64,000 nucleotides of DNA. Origin: Mucilaginibacter sp. (GTDB lineage: Bacteria; Bacteroidota; Bacteroidia; Sphingobacteriales; Sphingobacteriaceae). The stretch is from contig NZ_JANYGH010000025.1 in NCBI RefSeq assembly GCF_025362475.1, forward strand, positions 1-64,000, given 5' to 3'. Under the pieces are notes generated by a model, which was not told where the DNA came from, did not search any database, and worked only from the letters and a program-made list of their open reading frames with translations. The first letter of the stretch is position 1, and each line of letters begins with the position of its first letter. Below are positions 14,844 to 24,748 of this stretch, in pieces. A program made the translations under genes and the position numbers.

Positions 14844-17432
14844 ATGAAGAAATTTTACTCCTTAATATTGTTGATGGCGTTTACCTGCGGCCATCTTTTT
14901 GCGCAAAAAAGCGGAAAAGCAAAAGATACAACTGCTGTAAAAAGCGATACTACGCGGATAAAAAAACAGGAACTTAGTGAGGTAGTAATATCCGCATCGC
15001 GCATCAGCGAAAGCATATTACGATCGCCGGTGAGTATTGAAAAAATAACCGCTGCCGATTTCAGGCGCTCGGCCGCGCCATCTTTTTTTGATGCGCTGGA
15101 GAATGTAAAGGGCGTGCAGCTGATAACACCCAGTCTCGGTTTCAGGATAATTAACACCCGGGGCTTTGCCAATACCACCAATGTGCGTTTTACCCAGCTG
15201 GTTGATGGTGTTGATAACCAGGCACCACATATTGGTGCTCCGATAGGTAATGCCATGGGGCCAAACGACATGGATATCGAAAGCGTGGAGATCATCCCCG
15301 GTACGGCATCCGCTTTATATGGCTTAAATGCTATTAATGGGCTGGCTAATTTTATAACCAAAGATCCATTTACCAGCCAGGGCATCAGTATCCAACAAAA
15401 AACGGGCATCAATCATCTTGGCGATTCAGAAACATCGGCTAAGTTGTTTTCAGAAACCAGTTTCCGGTTGGCAAAAGCTATCTCAAAAAAATTCGCCTTT
15501 AAAATAAATGGTACCTACACCACAGGTTATGATTGGATAGCCGACAACCGTACCGACCTGAACGCGGCTGCCAATGCTAAACTCGGGATTCCCGGTGGGG
15601 TGGATAATCCGGGGTACGACCCGGTTAATGGCTACGGCAATGAATCATCCGACAGGAAAACCGTTACCCTTGGTGGCAAACAATATTCTATTGCCCGTAC
15701 CGGCTATGCCGAAAAGGATGTAACCAGCTATAATTTACACAACGTGAAAGTTGATGTGGGCCTGGTTTATAAAATTAATGATGATACCCGTTTAACCTAC
15801 ACCTATCGCTTTGCCGATCTGGATAATATTTACCAGCGCGCCAATCGGTTCAGGCTATCGGGTTATATATTGCAGCAGCATGCACTCGAACTAAAAAATA
15901 ACATTTACCAGTTACGCGCCTACTGGACGAGCGAGAACACCGGCAAATCATATAACCTGCGCTCGGCAGGTGAAAACGTAGATCGTAACTATAAAGATGA
16001 TAATACCTGGTACGCCGATTTTACAAAAGGTTTTAATACGGCAACAACAGGTGGTGCAACCGTGCCGCAGGCTTTGCAACAGGCCCGTCAATTGGCTGAT
16101 GCCGGCCGTTACCAACCGGGAACAGCAGCTTTTAAAAATACGCTTGATAAATTGGCCGATATCAATAACTGGGATATTGGATCGGCGCTGCGGGTAAAGG
16201 ATGACATGTGGCATGCGGAGGGGCAGGTTGATATCTCCAATGCTATTTCATCAACCTTTAAAAAAACAACCGGACTTGAACTTTTAGCCGGATTTGATCA
16301 TCGTACCTATATCATTCACCCTGATGGTAACTACTTTATTAATTACGTAAAGGGCAAAGAGTACAGTAATATTGATTACAGCAAAACCGGTGGCTTTGTA
16401 CAGGTAGGCAAATCGTTTTTTGATAGTAAGCTTAAACTTTCGGCCACGCTGCGTGCCGATAGGAATGATTATTTTAGTTTGAAATTAAATCCAAGGCTTA
16501 CGGCTGTTTTTTCGCCGGTTCCCGAGCAAAATTTCAGGATATCATACCAGAGCGGCTACCGTTTTCCAAGTATTTTTGAGGCTTTCTCCAACGTAAATAG
16601 TGGCGGCGTAAAACGGGTTGGCGGTTTAAGGGTGGTATCAAGCGGGGTATTTGAAAACTCCTATATCCGTACTTCTATCGATGCTTTTCAGGCGGCTGTT
16701 AAAAACGACTTTAACGCGGGCAGCAGCACCAGCGCGGCCATTGAAAAGGAAAAAGGCTTGCTTAAAAAGAATACTTATACTTACCTGCAGCCAGAGCACA
16801 TTAACTCTTTTGAGGCAGGCTATAAATCTCTGTTTTTTGAGGGCGACCTGAGTGTGGATGCCGATTTTTACTATAACAGGTACAACAATTTCATCGGGCA
16901 GATTGAAATTAACGTACCCAACACCCAAAAGGCAGATTCCATTCCCTATTACCTGAACGATAAAACCAAACAGGCCCGTTACCGCGCCTGGACAAATTCG
17001 CAAAGTACGGTTTACAACATTGGCGGCAGTTTAGGTTTGCAATACAAAATATGGCAAAAGTTTATCCTGGCGGGCAATGTATCGTATGCCAAACTACAGC
17101 GTACTGCCAATGAGGATGCCTTAGAAGATGGGTTTAACACACCGCGATGGATCACTAATTATTCTTTCGGCGGTAACCGGGTGATTGGCAATTTTGGGTT
17201 TAATGCAACCTATAAATGGCAAAGCGGCTTTTACTGGCAATCGTTTTTAGTTAATGGCAACGTGCAGGCCTATGGCACTATTGATGCACAGGTTAATTAT
17301 GATTTCCTGAAAACAGGGCTCAACGTGAAAATTGGAGCGAGCAACCTAACCAATAAATACTATTACTCGTTTTTAGGCGGACCGGCCATAGGTGGTTTTT
17401 ATTATACTACGCTCACGCTCAACTTGAAATAG
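14844..17432 (+). CDS. TonB-dependent outer-membrane receptor
   Basis: An 862-aa receptor with a signal peptide (residues 1-21, ending LFAQ) and a short Lys-rich linker. The plug domain (about 45-165) shows VVISASRISESILRSPVSIE and SVEIIPGTASALYGLNAING. A long 22-strand-type beta-barrel follows, with the family segments ATLRADRNDY, FRISYQSGYRFPSIFEAF and PEHINSFEAGYKS. It lacks the N-terminal carboxypeptidase-like domain of SusC proteins and has no SusD partner, so a small ligand such as a metal chelate, siderophore or vitamin is more likely than a glycan. Its only neighbour on this strand is the ModE-like regulator. The substrate is not visible from sequence. Confidence 0.92.
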   Translation: MKKFYSLILLMAFTCGHLFAQKSGKAKDTTAVKSDTTRIKKQELSEVVISASRISESILRSPVSIEKITAADFRRSAAPSFFDALENVKGVQLITPSLGFRIINTRGFANTTNVRFTQLVDGVDNQAPHIGAPIGNAMGPNDMDIESVEIIPGTASALYGLNAINGLANFITKDPFTSQGISIQQKTGINHLGDSETSAKLFSETSFRLAKAISKKFAFKINGTYTTGYDWIADNRTDLNAAANAKLGIPGGVDNPGYDPVNGYGNESSDRKTVTLGGKQYSIARTGYAEKDVTSYNLHNVKVDVGLVYKINDDTRLTYTYRFADLDNIYQRANRFRLSGYILQQHALELKNNIYQLRAYWTSENTGKSYNLRSAGENVDRNYKDDNTWYADFTKGFNTATTGGATVPQALQQARQLADAGRYQPGTAAFKNTLDKLADINNWDIGSALRVKDDMWHAEGQVDISNAISSTFKKTTGLELLAGFDHRTYIIHPDGNYFINYVKGKEYSNIDYSKTGGFVQVGKSFFDSKLKLSATLRADRNDYFSLKLNPRLTAVFSPVPEQNFRISYQSGYRFPSIFEAFSNVNSGGVKRVGGLRVVSSGVFENSYIRTSIDAFQAAVKNDFNAGSSTSAAIEKEKGLLKKNTYTYLQPEHINSFEAGYKSLFFEGDLSVDADFYYNRYNNFIGQIEINVPNTQKADSIPYYLNDKTKQARYRAWTNSQSTVYNIGGSLGLQYKIWQKFILAGNVSYAKLQRTANEDALEDGFNTPRWITNYSFGGNRVIGNFGFNATYKWQSGFYWQSFLVNGNVQAYGTIDAQVNYDFLKTGLNVKIGASNLTNKYYYSFLGGPAIGGFYYTTLTLNLK

Positions 17433-17464
17433 AAAACAGGCTATTGTCATAGTATAAGTTTATT

Positions 17465-17505
17465 CCGTTGATCCATTGGGAGGGTCAACGGATTATTAAT
17501 TTTCT
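17465..17505 (+). terminator. Terminator after the TonB-dependent receptor
   Basis: CCGTTGATCC pairs with GGGTCAACGG (with G-U pairs) over a 7-nt loop, followed by an AT-rich tract ending in TTTTC. It lies between convergent genes and could serve both strands. Confidence 0.65.
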
Positions 17506-17521
17506 TATAGACAATTACAAT

Positions 17522-18508
17522 CTATCTCACTTCTAACCCGTCCTTATATTTCTTGGGCTTTATTTTAAAATGCTTTTCAAATAGCCTCCCAAAATGACTC
17601 AGGTTGCTAAAGCCAAGCTGGTAGCCGGTTTCGGAAACTGAAAGGTTGCCGAGCAGGCGGGCGGCTTCATTCATTCTTGCCGATTGATAGTAGTTGTAAA
17701 TACTATCGCCAAATATTTGCCTGAAAAGCTGTTTCATTTTAGTAAGACTGATGCCTATCCTGCCAGATAATTCTGGCAACTGGGGTGTTAAACTGAGGTC
17801 GGTTAAAATAGCTGCTCTAAGCTTGTATATTTTTTCTGCATCGGCCTGATCTACCGTGATGGAGGCGCTTGCGGCCCGGGTCATTAATTTGGAGAACAAC
17901 AGATACATCAATTCTTCGGCCTTTGTTTTGTAAAGCAACATGGCCAATGGGGCGGTTTGATCAACGTGGCTCAGTTGTTTTAACGTATTTTCCATCTCCC
18001 GGGTCATTACCTCATGCAATACAAATGAATGGCTATCCCTGATCAGGGATTCTATCGGGCAGCCTTCTTCCCGGAGGTTTAAAATATCAAGCAAGGCTTG
18101 GCGCGATGCACCAATAACCAGGAAATTAATATGCTGATTGGACGGTATAATAAGATCAGTGAAAAAATTACCGGTACCCAATTCTACCTCGCTGCCATTG
18201 CTGCCGGTAAACAGAGGGTCATGTGGTAAATTGTTTTGGCCTGCAGGGATCCGCCTGCAATCAAACTTCATAGTAAGCATAGTCGAGGATGATGTATCCA
18301 TGCGACGCAATACCAATTCCTCTTTTAAATGGTAATGGTGAATACATAAAGAGAGCCCATTATTAAGAAAAACTTCCTGTATATAGCCCTCGCCAAGCAT
18401 TCCCGGCAGGTTTACCCGGTTGTGTATAACATCAACATTAAAACGACCGGCGAAGGCTTCGGCAAAATGAAAACCTTTATCTACCTCAAACTCAAATTCT
18501 ATTGCCAT
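17522..18508 (-). CDS. AraC-family transcriptional regulator
   Basis: A 328-aa regulator. The C-terminal AraC DNA-binding domain (about 230-328) has two helix-turn-helices, the first around ELSGRIGISLTKMKQLFRQIFG and the second around SVSETGYQLGFSNLSHFGRLFEKHF, ending KPKKYKDG. The N-terminal 200 residues form an effector domain I cannot assign. It lies 26 bp downstream of the cupin gene and ends a minus-strand unit of OYE, cupin and araC. It may therefore control its own operon. Confidence 0.9.
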   Translation of the reverse strand: MAIEFEFEVDKGFHFAEAFAGRFNVDVIHNRVNLPGMLGEGYIQEVFLNNGLSLCIHHYHLKEELVLRRMDTSSSTMLTMKFDCRRIPAGQNNLPHDPLFTGSNGSEVELGTGNFFTDLIIPSNQHINFLVIGASRQALLDILNLREEGCPIESLIRDSHSFVLHEVMTREMENTLKQLSHVDQTAPLAMLLYKTKAEELMYLLFSKLMTRAASASITVDQADAEKIYKLRAAILTDLSLTPQLPELSGRIGISLTKMKQLFRQIFGDSIYNYYQSARMNEAARLLGNLSVSETGYQLGFSNLSHFGRLFEKHFKIKPKKYKDGLEVR

Positions 18509-18534
18509 GATTTTATGCCTTATAAAGATATGGT

Positions 18535-19038
18535 TTAGCGGTCAAGGTAATCTGGCGGGTAAAGTTTCTGTCCATATTTTTCGGCGATGGCTCCTAATTT
18601 TTTCTTTAATTCGTCATCCATCGGGGGCGGCGGTAAAAAAGTACCGAAAGGGGCCGGCCGGCCTATTTCTTCAAAAAGAAGTTCGAGGCCGGCAGGTGTT
18701 ACCGTGCAAAGCAGCTGCGCAATTTTATCCGTATTGTTATGAAAGCAGTGAACAATACCACCAAAGGGAATATTAACGAAAGAGCCTTTGCGCGCGGTGT
18801 AATTACCGGCCTCGGATTTTACCTCAACCTCGCCATCGACCACATAAAAACTTTCCTGTATATCGGCGTGGGCATGAGGACCTGGGCCGCCACCGGGTGG
18901 TACCAGCATTTCAATAAGCGCATACTTGCCATCAGTTTGCTTGCCTGATATGATTACCCGGTATGAATTGCCTGCAATTGATAAGCCTTGCCCATCCTGC
19001 GGGCCAACAATTGTTACCGTTTTATTTAAATTTTCCAT
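18535..19038 (-). CDS. Cupin-domain protein
   Basis: A 167-aa single-cupin protein. Motif 1 shows GGGPGPHAHADIQESFYVVDGEVEV, and motif 2 shows the Pro-Phe-Gly-Gly-x-x-His pattern (NIPFGGIVHCFHN). The two motif-1 His residues, its Glu and the motif-2 His could bind a metal. The C-terminal tail has a PPPPMDDELKKKL helix. It lies between the Old Yellow Enzyme gene and the AraC gene, with gaps of 36 and 26 bp, so it is part of that operon. The reaction is unknown; a small-molecule or quinone-related role would fit the neighbours. Confidence 0.87.
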   Translation of the reverse strand: MENLNKTVTIVGPQDGQGLSIAGNSYRVIISGKQTDGKYALIEMLVPPGGGPGPHAHADIQESFYVVDGEVEVKSEAGNYTARKGSFVNIPFGGIVHCFHNNTDKIAQLLCTVTPAGLELLFEEIGRPAPFGTFLPPPPMDDELKKKLGAIAEKYGQKLYPPDYLDR

Positions 19039-19074
19039 ATTGCTTTAAATATATAGTGCATTGTTTATAAAAGA

Positions 19075-20150
19075 TTAAGCAGTTACCGCCAGCTTTGGAT
19101 AATCAGTATATCCCTGTGCATCTGGTGTATATAGTGTTGAAAAATCAACCGCGTTTAACGGTGTGTTGTTTGCAATGCGAACGTCCAGATCGGGGTTTGC
19201 TAAAAACGAGCGGCCAAAAGCAACAAGGTCGGCAAAACCTTTAGCTAAGGTGTCAGCCGCGCTCTCGGGTGTATTACCATTACAAATAATTATGGTACCG
19301 CTAAACCCCGCACGGATTTCATCGAATGTTTTTTGAGCGATTTTTGGCGAAAAGCAGATGTGAATATAAGCGATACCTATTTTGTTTAATTCATGCGCCA
19401 AGTAAGCATAGGTATTATGTATTTCTTCTGCATCATATTCCTGTAGGTCGCCAAGTGTTGAGAACGGCGAAAAACGGATACCTACCTTTTCTTTACCGAT
19501 GGCATCGGCAATTTGCTGTGCTACTTCAAGCCCGAATGATGCCCGGGCTTTAAAATCACCGCCATATTGATCTGTACGGTTGTTGGTATTGGGTTTAAAA
19601 ACTGTTCAATCAAATAACCGTTGGCACCATGTATTTCAACGCCATCAAACCCGGCCTCAACGGCGTTTTTGGCGGCAGCTACATGCTCCGCTATAGTGGC
19701 TTTAACTGCCTGTGTTGTTAAGGTTACGGGTATAGGATAATCTTGCAGGCCCAGGCTATCTGTATACATTTGCCCGGCGGCTTTAATATCCGAAACGCCT
19801 ACCACGTCGGCGTTTGGGGGCAAATTATCGGGGTGAGTTATCCGGCCGGTATGCATTAACTGAACAAATATTTTACTGCCGCCATCATGTACCGCGGTAG
19901 TTACTTTTTTCCAGCCTTCAACCTGCTCGTTACTAAAAATACCGGGGATACGGGCATAGCCCAATCCATTGGGCGATGGGGAGGTGCCTTCCGTTATAAT
20001 TAAACCGGCGCCGCTGCGCTGGCCATAATATTGAGCCATAAGGTTATTAGGGATGTTGCCTGTTGCCCTGCTGCGTGTCATAGGGGCCATCACCAGGTGG
20101 TTTTTTAATTGAAATCCCTTTTGGTGATAGGGTGCTAAGATATTGTTCAT
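19075..20150 (-). pseudogene. Old Yellow Enzyme family alkene reductase, 1-bp frameshift
   Basis: The two halves of one flavin-dependent ene-reductase (NemA/XenB type) lie in different frames. The N-terminal part (20150 down to about 19594) has HLVMAPMTRSRA, QYYGQRSGAGLIITEGT and the FDGVEIHGANGYLIEQFLNP motif. The C-terminal part continues with NTNNRTDQYGGDFKAR in the next frame and ends at 19075 after FVAFGRSFLANPDL-like residues. The break is at the run GGG at 19591-19593 (CCC on the coding strand), where restoring one C gives a normal 358-aa enzyme. Everything else looks intact, so this is either a very recent mutation or a homopolymer sequencing error. Confidence 0.88.
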
Positions 20151-20313
20151 GCTATTTTTATTTAAGTATATAAATACACAACAAATGTAGATGTATGAAG
20201 ATACTTAAAATAGCCGCAAAAGTTTTAAAAATAGTCCGATCGGTCGGCTTTTGGTAGCCGGGTAGCCCTAATTGTGCCTGATATTATAATTAGCATTTGA
20301 TGCTTGTTAAGTA

Positions 20314-21573
20314 TTACTGATAAGCGGCTTTGACAAATTCATTAATCGCCTGGATATAATAGCAGCCCCCATGATTGTGATGTCGCATTTTATTAGCTGT
20401 GGACTTTAATACCTTTTGTATTAGCTGCTCATTTGGTATTGGGGTGTAATTAGTTTCTCCGGTTTTAAAACCAGCGTCTCTTAAGGTTGCTATCTCGTTT
20501 AATTTAGTTTTAATGGCTTTTAGCATCGGCGCGTTTTTGCGCATCTGGTTCCAGGCTAAAAAATTGCTGATATAGGTATTTATGATTTTTTTTGCCTTAG
20601 GTACTTCGGCCTGGCGTTGCGTTATGGTAACATCATTTAGTTTTGATAGTTCATCAACGTTTACCAATTTAATGTTTGAAAGCTTCCTGGATGATGCTTC
20701 CACATTATAGGGGATGGAAAGATCTATCACTAATTTGGGGCCGGATGCTTCAAGCTGGGTGTAAAGGATGGTTGGTTTTTCTGAATTAGTGGCAGTTATA
20801 ATGATATCGGCTGATGCAATATACTCATCTAACCGGTCCATTGGAGCATGTTTCAGGTTCAGTTTTGCTGCAAGGTTTATGGCTTTTTCTTCGGTCCGGT
20901 TAATCAGGGTGATATCGGTGGCACCAAGATAGTCTACCATATTTTTACAGGTGTTACTTCCTATTTTACCAGTTCCCAGCAATAAGATCTTTTTATCGGC
21001 TAAGTTGGTTACCGTTTCCTTGATATATTTAATGGCGGCAAACGATACAGAAACAGTTCCATCACTCAGCGATGTTTCATTTTTTATTGTTTTGGATGAT
21101 TGCAGTACATCGTTAACCAAACGCTCCAAAAAGCAGTTGATAAAATCCCTGTCCTTAGCAAATTTTACGGCTTGTTTTAGCTGACCTATGATCTCATAAT
21201 CACCCAATATTTGTGAATCAAGCCCTGCCCCTACATTAAACAAATGTTCAATGGCTTTCTTTCCGTTTTTTACGTAGGCAAGCTGTTTAAATGAGGCGGC
21301 GTTGCCCAGGGTTTGGGTACATAGTAAATTAATCAGTTGTGCAGGTTGGTCTGCAAAGCCATAAATTTCTGTTCTGTTACAGGTGGAAATAATAAATAAA
21401 GAGGATATACCAAAAGCAGGTGCCAGGTTTATTATATTTTCATACTGATCATGACTGATTGTAAACATGCCCCTCATAGAAGCATCCGTTTTTTTGTAAT
21501 TGATACCTGCAATAAAGAAGCCGCCAATGTTACAGGGCGTGGTTATATTCAAGAATTTTAGATCCGTATCCAT
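20314..21573 (-). CDS. hemA: Glutamyl-tRNA reductase
   Basis: Reduces glutamyl-tRNA to glutamate-1-semialdehyde with NADPH, the first step of C5 tetrapyrrole synthesis. The N-terminal catalytic domain has FFIAGINYKKTDASMRG and the active-site Cys in STCNRTEIYGFA. The NADPH domain has LLLGTGKIGSNTCKNM and ITLINRTEEKA. A helical dimerisation domain follows. I choose ATG 21573 (419 aa, normal length); a start at 21657 would add 28 residues not typical of the family. hemC and hemD are not beside it, so this copy stands alone. Confidence 0.92.
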   Translation of the reverse strand: MDTDLKFLNITTPCNIGGFFIAGINYKKTDASMRGMFTISHDQYENIINLAPAFGISSLFIISTCNRTEIYGFADQPAQLINLLCTQTLGNAASFKQLAYVKNGKKAIEHLFNVGAGLDSQILGDYEIIGQLKQAVKFAKDRDFINCFLERLVNDVLQSSKTIKNETSLSDGTVSVSFAAIKYIKETVTNLADKKILLLGTGKIGSNTCKNMVDYLGATDITLINRTEEKAINLAAKLNLKHAPMDRLDEYIASADIIITATNSEKPTILYTQLEASGPKLVIDLSIPYNVEASSRKLSNIKLVNVDELSKLNDVTITQRQAEVPKAKKIINTYISNFLAWNQMRKNAPMLKAIKTKLNEIATLRDAGFKTGETNYTPIPNEQLIQKVLKSTANKMRHHNHGGCYYIQAINEFVKAAYQ

Positions 21574-21806
21574 AAATAGTAAAATGTGCTTTTTAGCATC
21601 TTTTAAGTATCGAAAAACATTACTTAACCTGCTGTAAGCAACAGCACAAAGATTCATTAAACCTGTTGATGTATGTATGATAGGTGTCAGTAATAATAAT
21701 GACGTAGGTCACAAATTGGGAGGTAAAAATTATTGATGATCTGTATCATGATAGGCTATGCATCATGTAAATAATGTACTATAAATAGCAAACCCAGTGT
21801 TTTTTA

Positions 21807-21814
21807 TAGCTTTG
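21807..21814 (+). promoter_or_regulatory. -7 element TAGCTTTG upstream of the D-lactate-type dehydrogenase
   Basis: An exact TAnnTTTG match. A second match, TAAATTTG, lies at 21824-21831. Transcripts from either would carry a 60-80 nt leader that includes the 13-codon mini-ORF at 21852-21893. Confidence 0.5.
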
Positions 21815-21851
21815 ATAGTTGAATAAATTTGATTCACCAGAATTTAAGAAA

Positions 21852-21893
21852 ATGGATTTTGAAAGTATAGATTTGGATAAATTACGCGACTAA
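21852..21893 (+). other. 13-codon upstream mini-ORF
   Basis: ATG to TAA encoding MDFESIDLDKLRD, preceded by AAGAAA and ending 7 bp before the dehydrogenase ATG. It has no run of one amino acid, so classical attenuation is not suggested. It may couple translation or be chance. Confidence 0.3.
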
Positions 21894-21900
21894 AACTGTG

Positions 21901-24732
21901 ATGGAAATTGAGGAGGAATTAAAAAAGATACTACCCGCTGCCCGTATCAAAACCCGGTATATTGACCTGGTATCATTTGCATCAGATGCCGGCTTTTATT
22001 ATTTAGTACCAAACGCTGTAGTTCAACCTGCCGGCGAGCAAGAGATTGTTGCATTATTTAAGTTTTCACATCAATATAATATCCCGCTGGTTTTTCGTAC
22101 CGGTGGTACAAGTCTTTCGGGCCAGTCAATAACGGATGGTATATTGATTGATCTTAGTCAGTTTTGGGATAAGATCACCATAGAAGAATCCGGAAACCTG
22201 GTGCGGGTACAGCCGGGTATTACGGGGCAAATGGTTAATACCTTCCTGAAAAAATATAACAGGAAAATAGGCCCCGATCCATCAAGTATCAGCGCGGCCA
22301 TGATGGGTGGTATTTTATCCAACAACTCCAGCGGTATGTGTTGCGGTGTTAAACTTAACTCCTACCACACTACCAAATTTATAAGGTTTATTTTACCAGA
22401 TGGCAAGGTGTTTAGTACCGAAGACGTAAACGACTACTCCCGGTTTAAAAATGAATGTGCCGCACTGTACCAGGTATTGACAGAGCTGAAGGCGCGTATT
22501 GAATTAAATAGCGCTTTGTATAATAAGATCAGGAATAAATATCAAACCAAAAATACAGTTGGTTACTCGTTGAACGCCTTTATTGATCATACCCACCCGT
22601 TAGATATTCTTGCGCATTTATTAATTGGCGCCGAAGGTACATTGGCATTTATTGCCGGAGCCGTGTTAGAAACCGTTCCCGATTATCCGTGCAAATCAAC
22701 CGCGTTGATTTATTTTCCTGATATTTATTCGGCTTGCCAGGCTATTATACCGCTCGCTGATGCCGGGGCCCTGATGGTAGAATTGATGGACAGAGCATCA
22801 TTACGATCTGTTGAAAATATGGTCGGGATGCCTGCAATTGTAAAGGAATTGCCCCCGGGCGCGGCCGCATTGCTGATTGAATTTCAGGAAAATACCTATG
22901 ATGAGCTGGAAATTAAGGTGAATGGTTTTTTACAATCAGTAACAGAACTTTTATTATTAAACGCCCCCGTTTTTACGAGCGACCCAATTGAGCAGGATTT
23001 TTTCTGGAAAGTTAGAAAAGGGCTTTTCCCGGCGGTAGGCGCTGTACGCGCAAGCGGCACTACGGTGATCCTGGAAGACCTTACCTTCCCGGTAAGCAAA
23101 TTGGGCGATGCCATTTTAGATCTGCAGGAGTTGTTTGTAAAATACAATTACACCAATGCCATCGTCTTCGGGCATGCAAAGGATGGCAATATCCACTTTG
23201 TAGTAACGCAATCATTTGATGAACCCGAAGAAGTAAAACGCTATGATTTGTTTTTGCGGGAGGTTGTTGCTTTAGTGGTAGATAAATACGACGGCAGCTT
23301 AAAGGCCGAGCATGGTACCGGCCGCAACATGGCTCCGTTTGTAGAAACCGAATGGGGTGGCGAAGCTTACGATATCATGAAAATCATCAAGCAGGCCATT
23401 GACCCTAAAAGGCTTTTAAACCCGGGCGTGATCATCAATGATGATGCAGAAGCCCATCTAAAAGATTTAAAAGAGATGCCGGCTGTGGAAAGCGAAGTAG
23501 ACAAGTGTATAGAATGCGGGTATTGTGAGCATAAATGCCCAAGCCGCAATTTAACTACCACACCACGGCGGCGCATTGTAATAAGAAGGGTGCTAAAGAA
23601 ACTGCAAAAGGCAGGTGATGAATCTAAATATAAACTCCTGCTTGATCAGTACCAGTACGATGGTTTGGAAACCTGTGCCGTTGATGGCCTTTGCGCTACC
23701 GCTTGCCCGGTTGACATCAATACCGGCGATCTGGTTAAGCGCTTACGAAGAGAAAATCATTCTTCCTTTCAAAACAAGCTCGCACTCATTGTTGCCAAAA
23801 ACTTTAAAACGGTGGAGTGGGGCATTCGTACAGGTTTGAAGATAGGCTTCGGGATCAATAAGTTTTTTGGGGATAAAGCCATGTATAGGCTTACCAAATT
23901 TGGGCAGCGGGTTATACCGGCAATGCCTTTATGGTCAGATCAAATGACCTATCCCCCTCATCTTTCCTTTAGCAAACCTGTAAATAACCGTGCTCATGCA
24001 AACCCGGCAAATACCATTGTGTATTTTCCTGCCTGTATCTCGAGGATGTTGGGCACTTATAAAGGGAAGGAGAAGAATATCATGGATACCTTTATGAGCG
24101 TGTGCGCTAAAGCCGGTGTAGCAGTACGTGTATTAAACAACCTGAGTGGCAGCTGTTGCAGTCAGATATATTCGTCTAAAGGATTTAAAGACGCCTACGA
24201 GCATACCGCTAATGATATTGTGCAAAGACTATGGGCATCAAGTAATGATGGGCAATTACCAGTAGTAACAGATGTGAGCTCTTGTGCTTACACTTTGCAC
24301 AATATGCGGGGAGTACTCAGTGCAGATAACCAGGCAAAATTTGATAAACTCCGCATATTGGATAGCGTCGATTTTTTTCATGATCATGTGAAGCCTATCG
24401 TCACTGTAAAACAAAAGAAAGGCAGTATTACTGTGCACACCGTTTGTTCTTTGGAGAAAATGAAAACGGTAAATAAATTTGTAGCGCTGGCCAGGCATTT
24501 TGCGGCAGACGTAACCGTGCCAAAGCATGGAGGTTGCTGTGGTATGGCCGGCGACCGGGGATTTTTGTTTCCCGAGCTTACTGACTCAGCAACTATGGCC
24601 GAGGCGCTGGAAGTAAAGCAAAATAATTATGATGGGTATTATTCCTCAACAAAAACCTGCGAAATGGCCATGTCAAAAGCTGTTGCTCAAAATTACGAAT
24701 CAATTCTTTATTTGATAGATGAGGCGATATAA
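21901..24732 (+). CDS. FAD-binding and 4Fe-4S oxidoreductase, D-lactate/glycolate dehydrogenase type
   Basis: A 943-aa fusion of three modules. First is an FAD-binding PCMH domain (about 35-210, with FRTGGTSLSGQS and PSSISAAMMGGILSNNSSG). Next is the FAD-linked oxidase C-terminal domain, which ends with KAEHGTGRNMAPFVE. Third is a GlcF-like part with two 4Fe-4S motifs (CIECGYCEHKCPS near 540 and CAVDGLCATACPVD near 595) and a CCG domain with SGSCC and HGGCCGMAG. Such fused enzymes oxidise D-lactate or 2-hydroxyacids and pass electrons to quinone at the membrane. I prefer the ATG at 21901 to the GTG one codon earlier. Substrate choice is inferred from the family. Confidence 0.92.
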   Translation: MEIEEELKKILPAARIKTRYIDLVSFASDAGFYYLVPNAVVQPAGEQEIVALFKFSHQYNIPLVFRTGGTSLSGQSITDGILIDLSQFWDKITIEESGNLVRVQPGITGQMVNTFLKKYNRKIGPDPSSISAAMMGGILSNNSSGMCCGVKLNSYHTTKFIRFILPDGKVFSTEDVNDYSRFKNECAALYQVLTELKARIELNSALYNKIRNKYQTKNTVGYSLNAFIDHTHPLDILAHLLIGAEGTLAFIAGAVLETVPDYPCKSTALIYFPDIYSACQAIIPLADAGALMVELMDRASLRSVENMVGMPAIVKELPPGAAALLIEFQENTYDELEIKVNGFLQSVTELLLLNAPVFTSDPIEQDFFWKVRKGLFPAVGAVRASGTTVILEDLTFPVSKLGDAILDLQELFVKYNYTNAIVFGHAKDGNIHFVVTQSFDEPEEVKRYDLFLREVVALVVDKYDGSLKAEHGTGRNMAPFVETEWGGEAYDIMKIIKQAIDPKRLLNPGVIINDDAEAHLKDLKEMPAVESEVDKCIECGYCEHKCPSRNLTTTPRRRIVIRRVLKKLQKAGDESKYKLLLDQYQYDGLETCAVDGLCATACPVDINTGDLVKRLRRENHSSFQNKLALIVAKNFKTVEWGIRTGLKIGFGINKFFGDKAMYRLTKFGQRVIPAMPLWSDQMTYPPHLSFSKPVNNRAHANPANTIVYFPACISRMLGTYKGKEKNIMDTFMSVCAKAGVAVRVLNNLSGSCCSQIYSSKGFKDAYEHTANDIVQRLWASSNDGQLPVVTDVSSCAYTLHNMRGVLSADNQAKFDKLRILDSVDFFHDHVKPIVTVKQKKGSITVHTVCSLEKMKTVNKFVALARHFAADVTVPKHGGCCGMAGDRGFLFPELTDSATMAEALEVKQNNYDGYYSSTKTCEMAMSKAVAQNYESILYLIDEAI

Positions 24733-24748
24733 ACTCTGGGAAAAGTCT

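Noticed and set aside
20314-21657. Longer hemA start at 21657
   Set aside because: The extra 28 residues do not look like the family N-terminus, and ATG 21573 gives the normal length.
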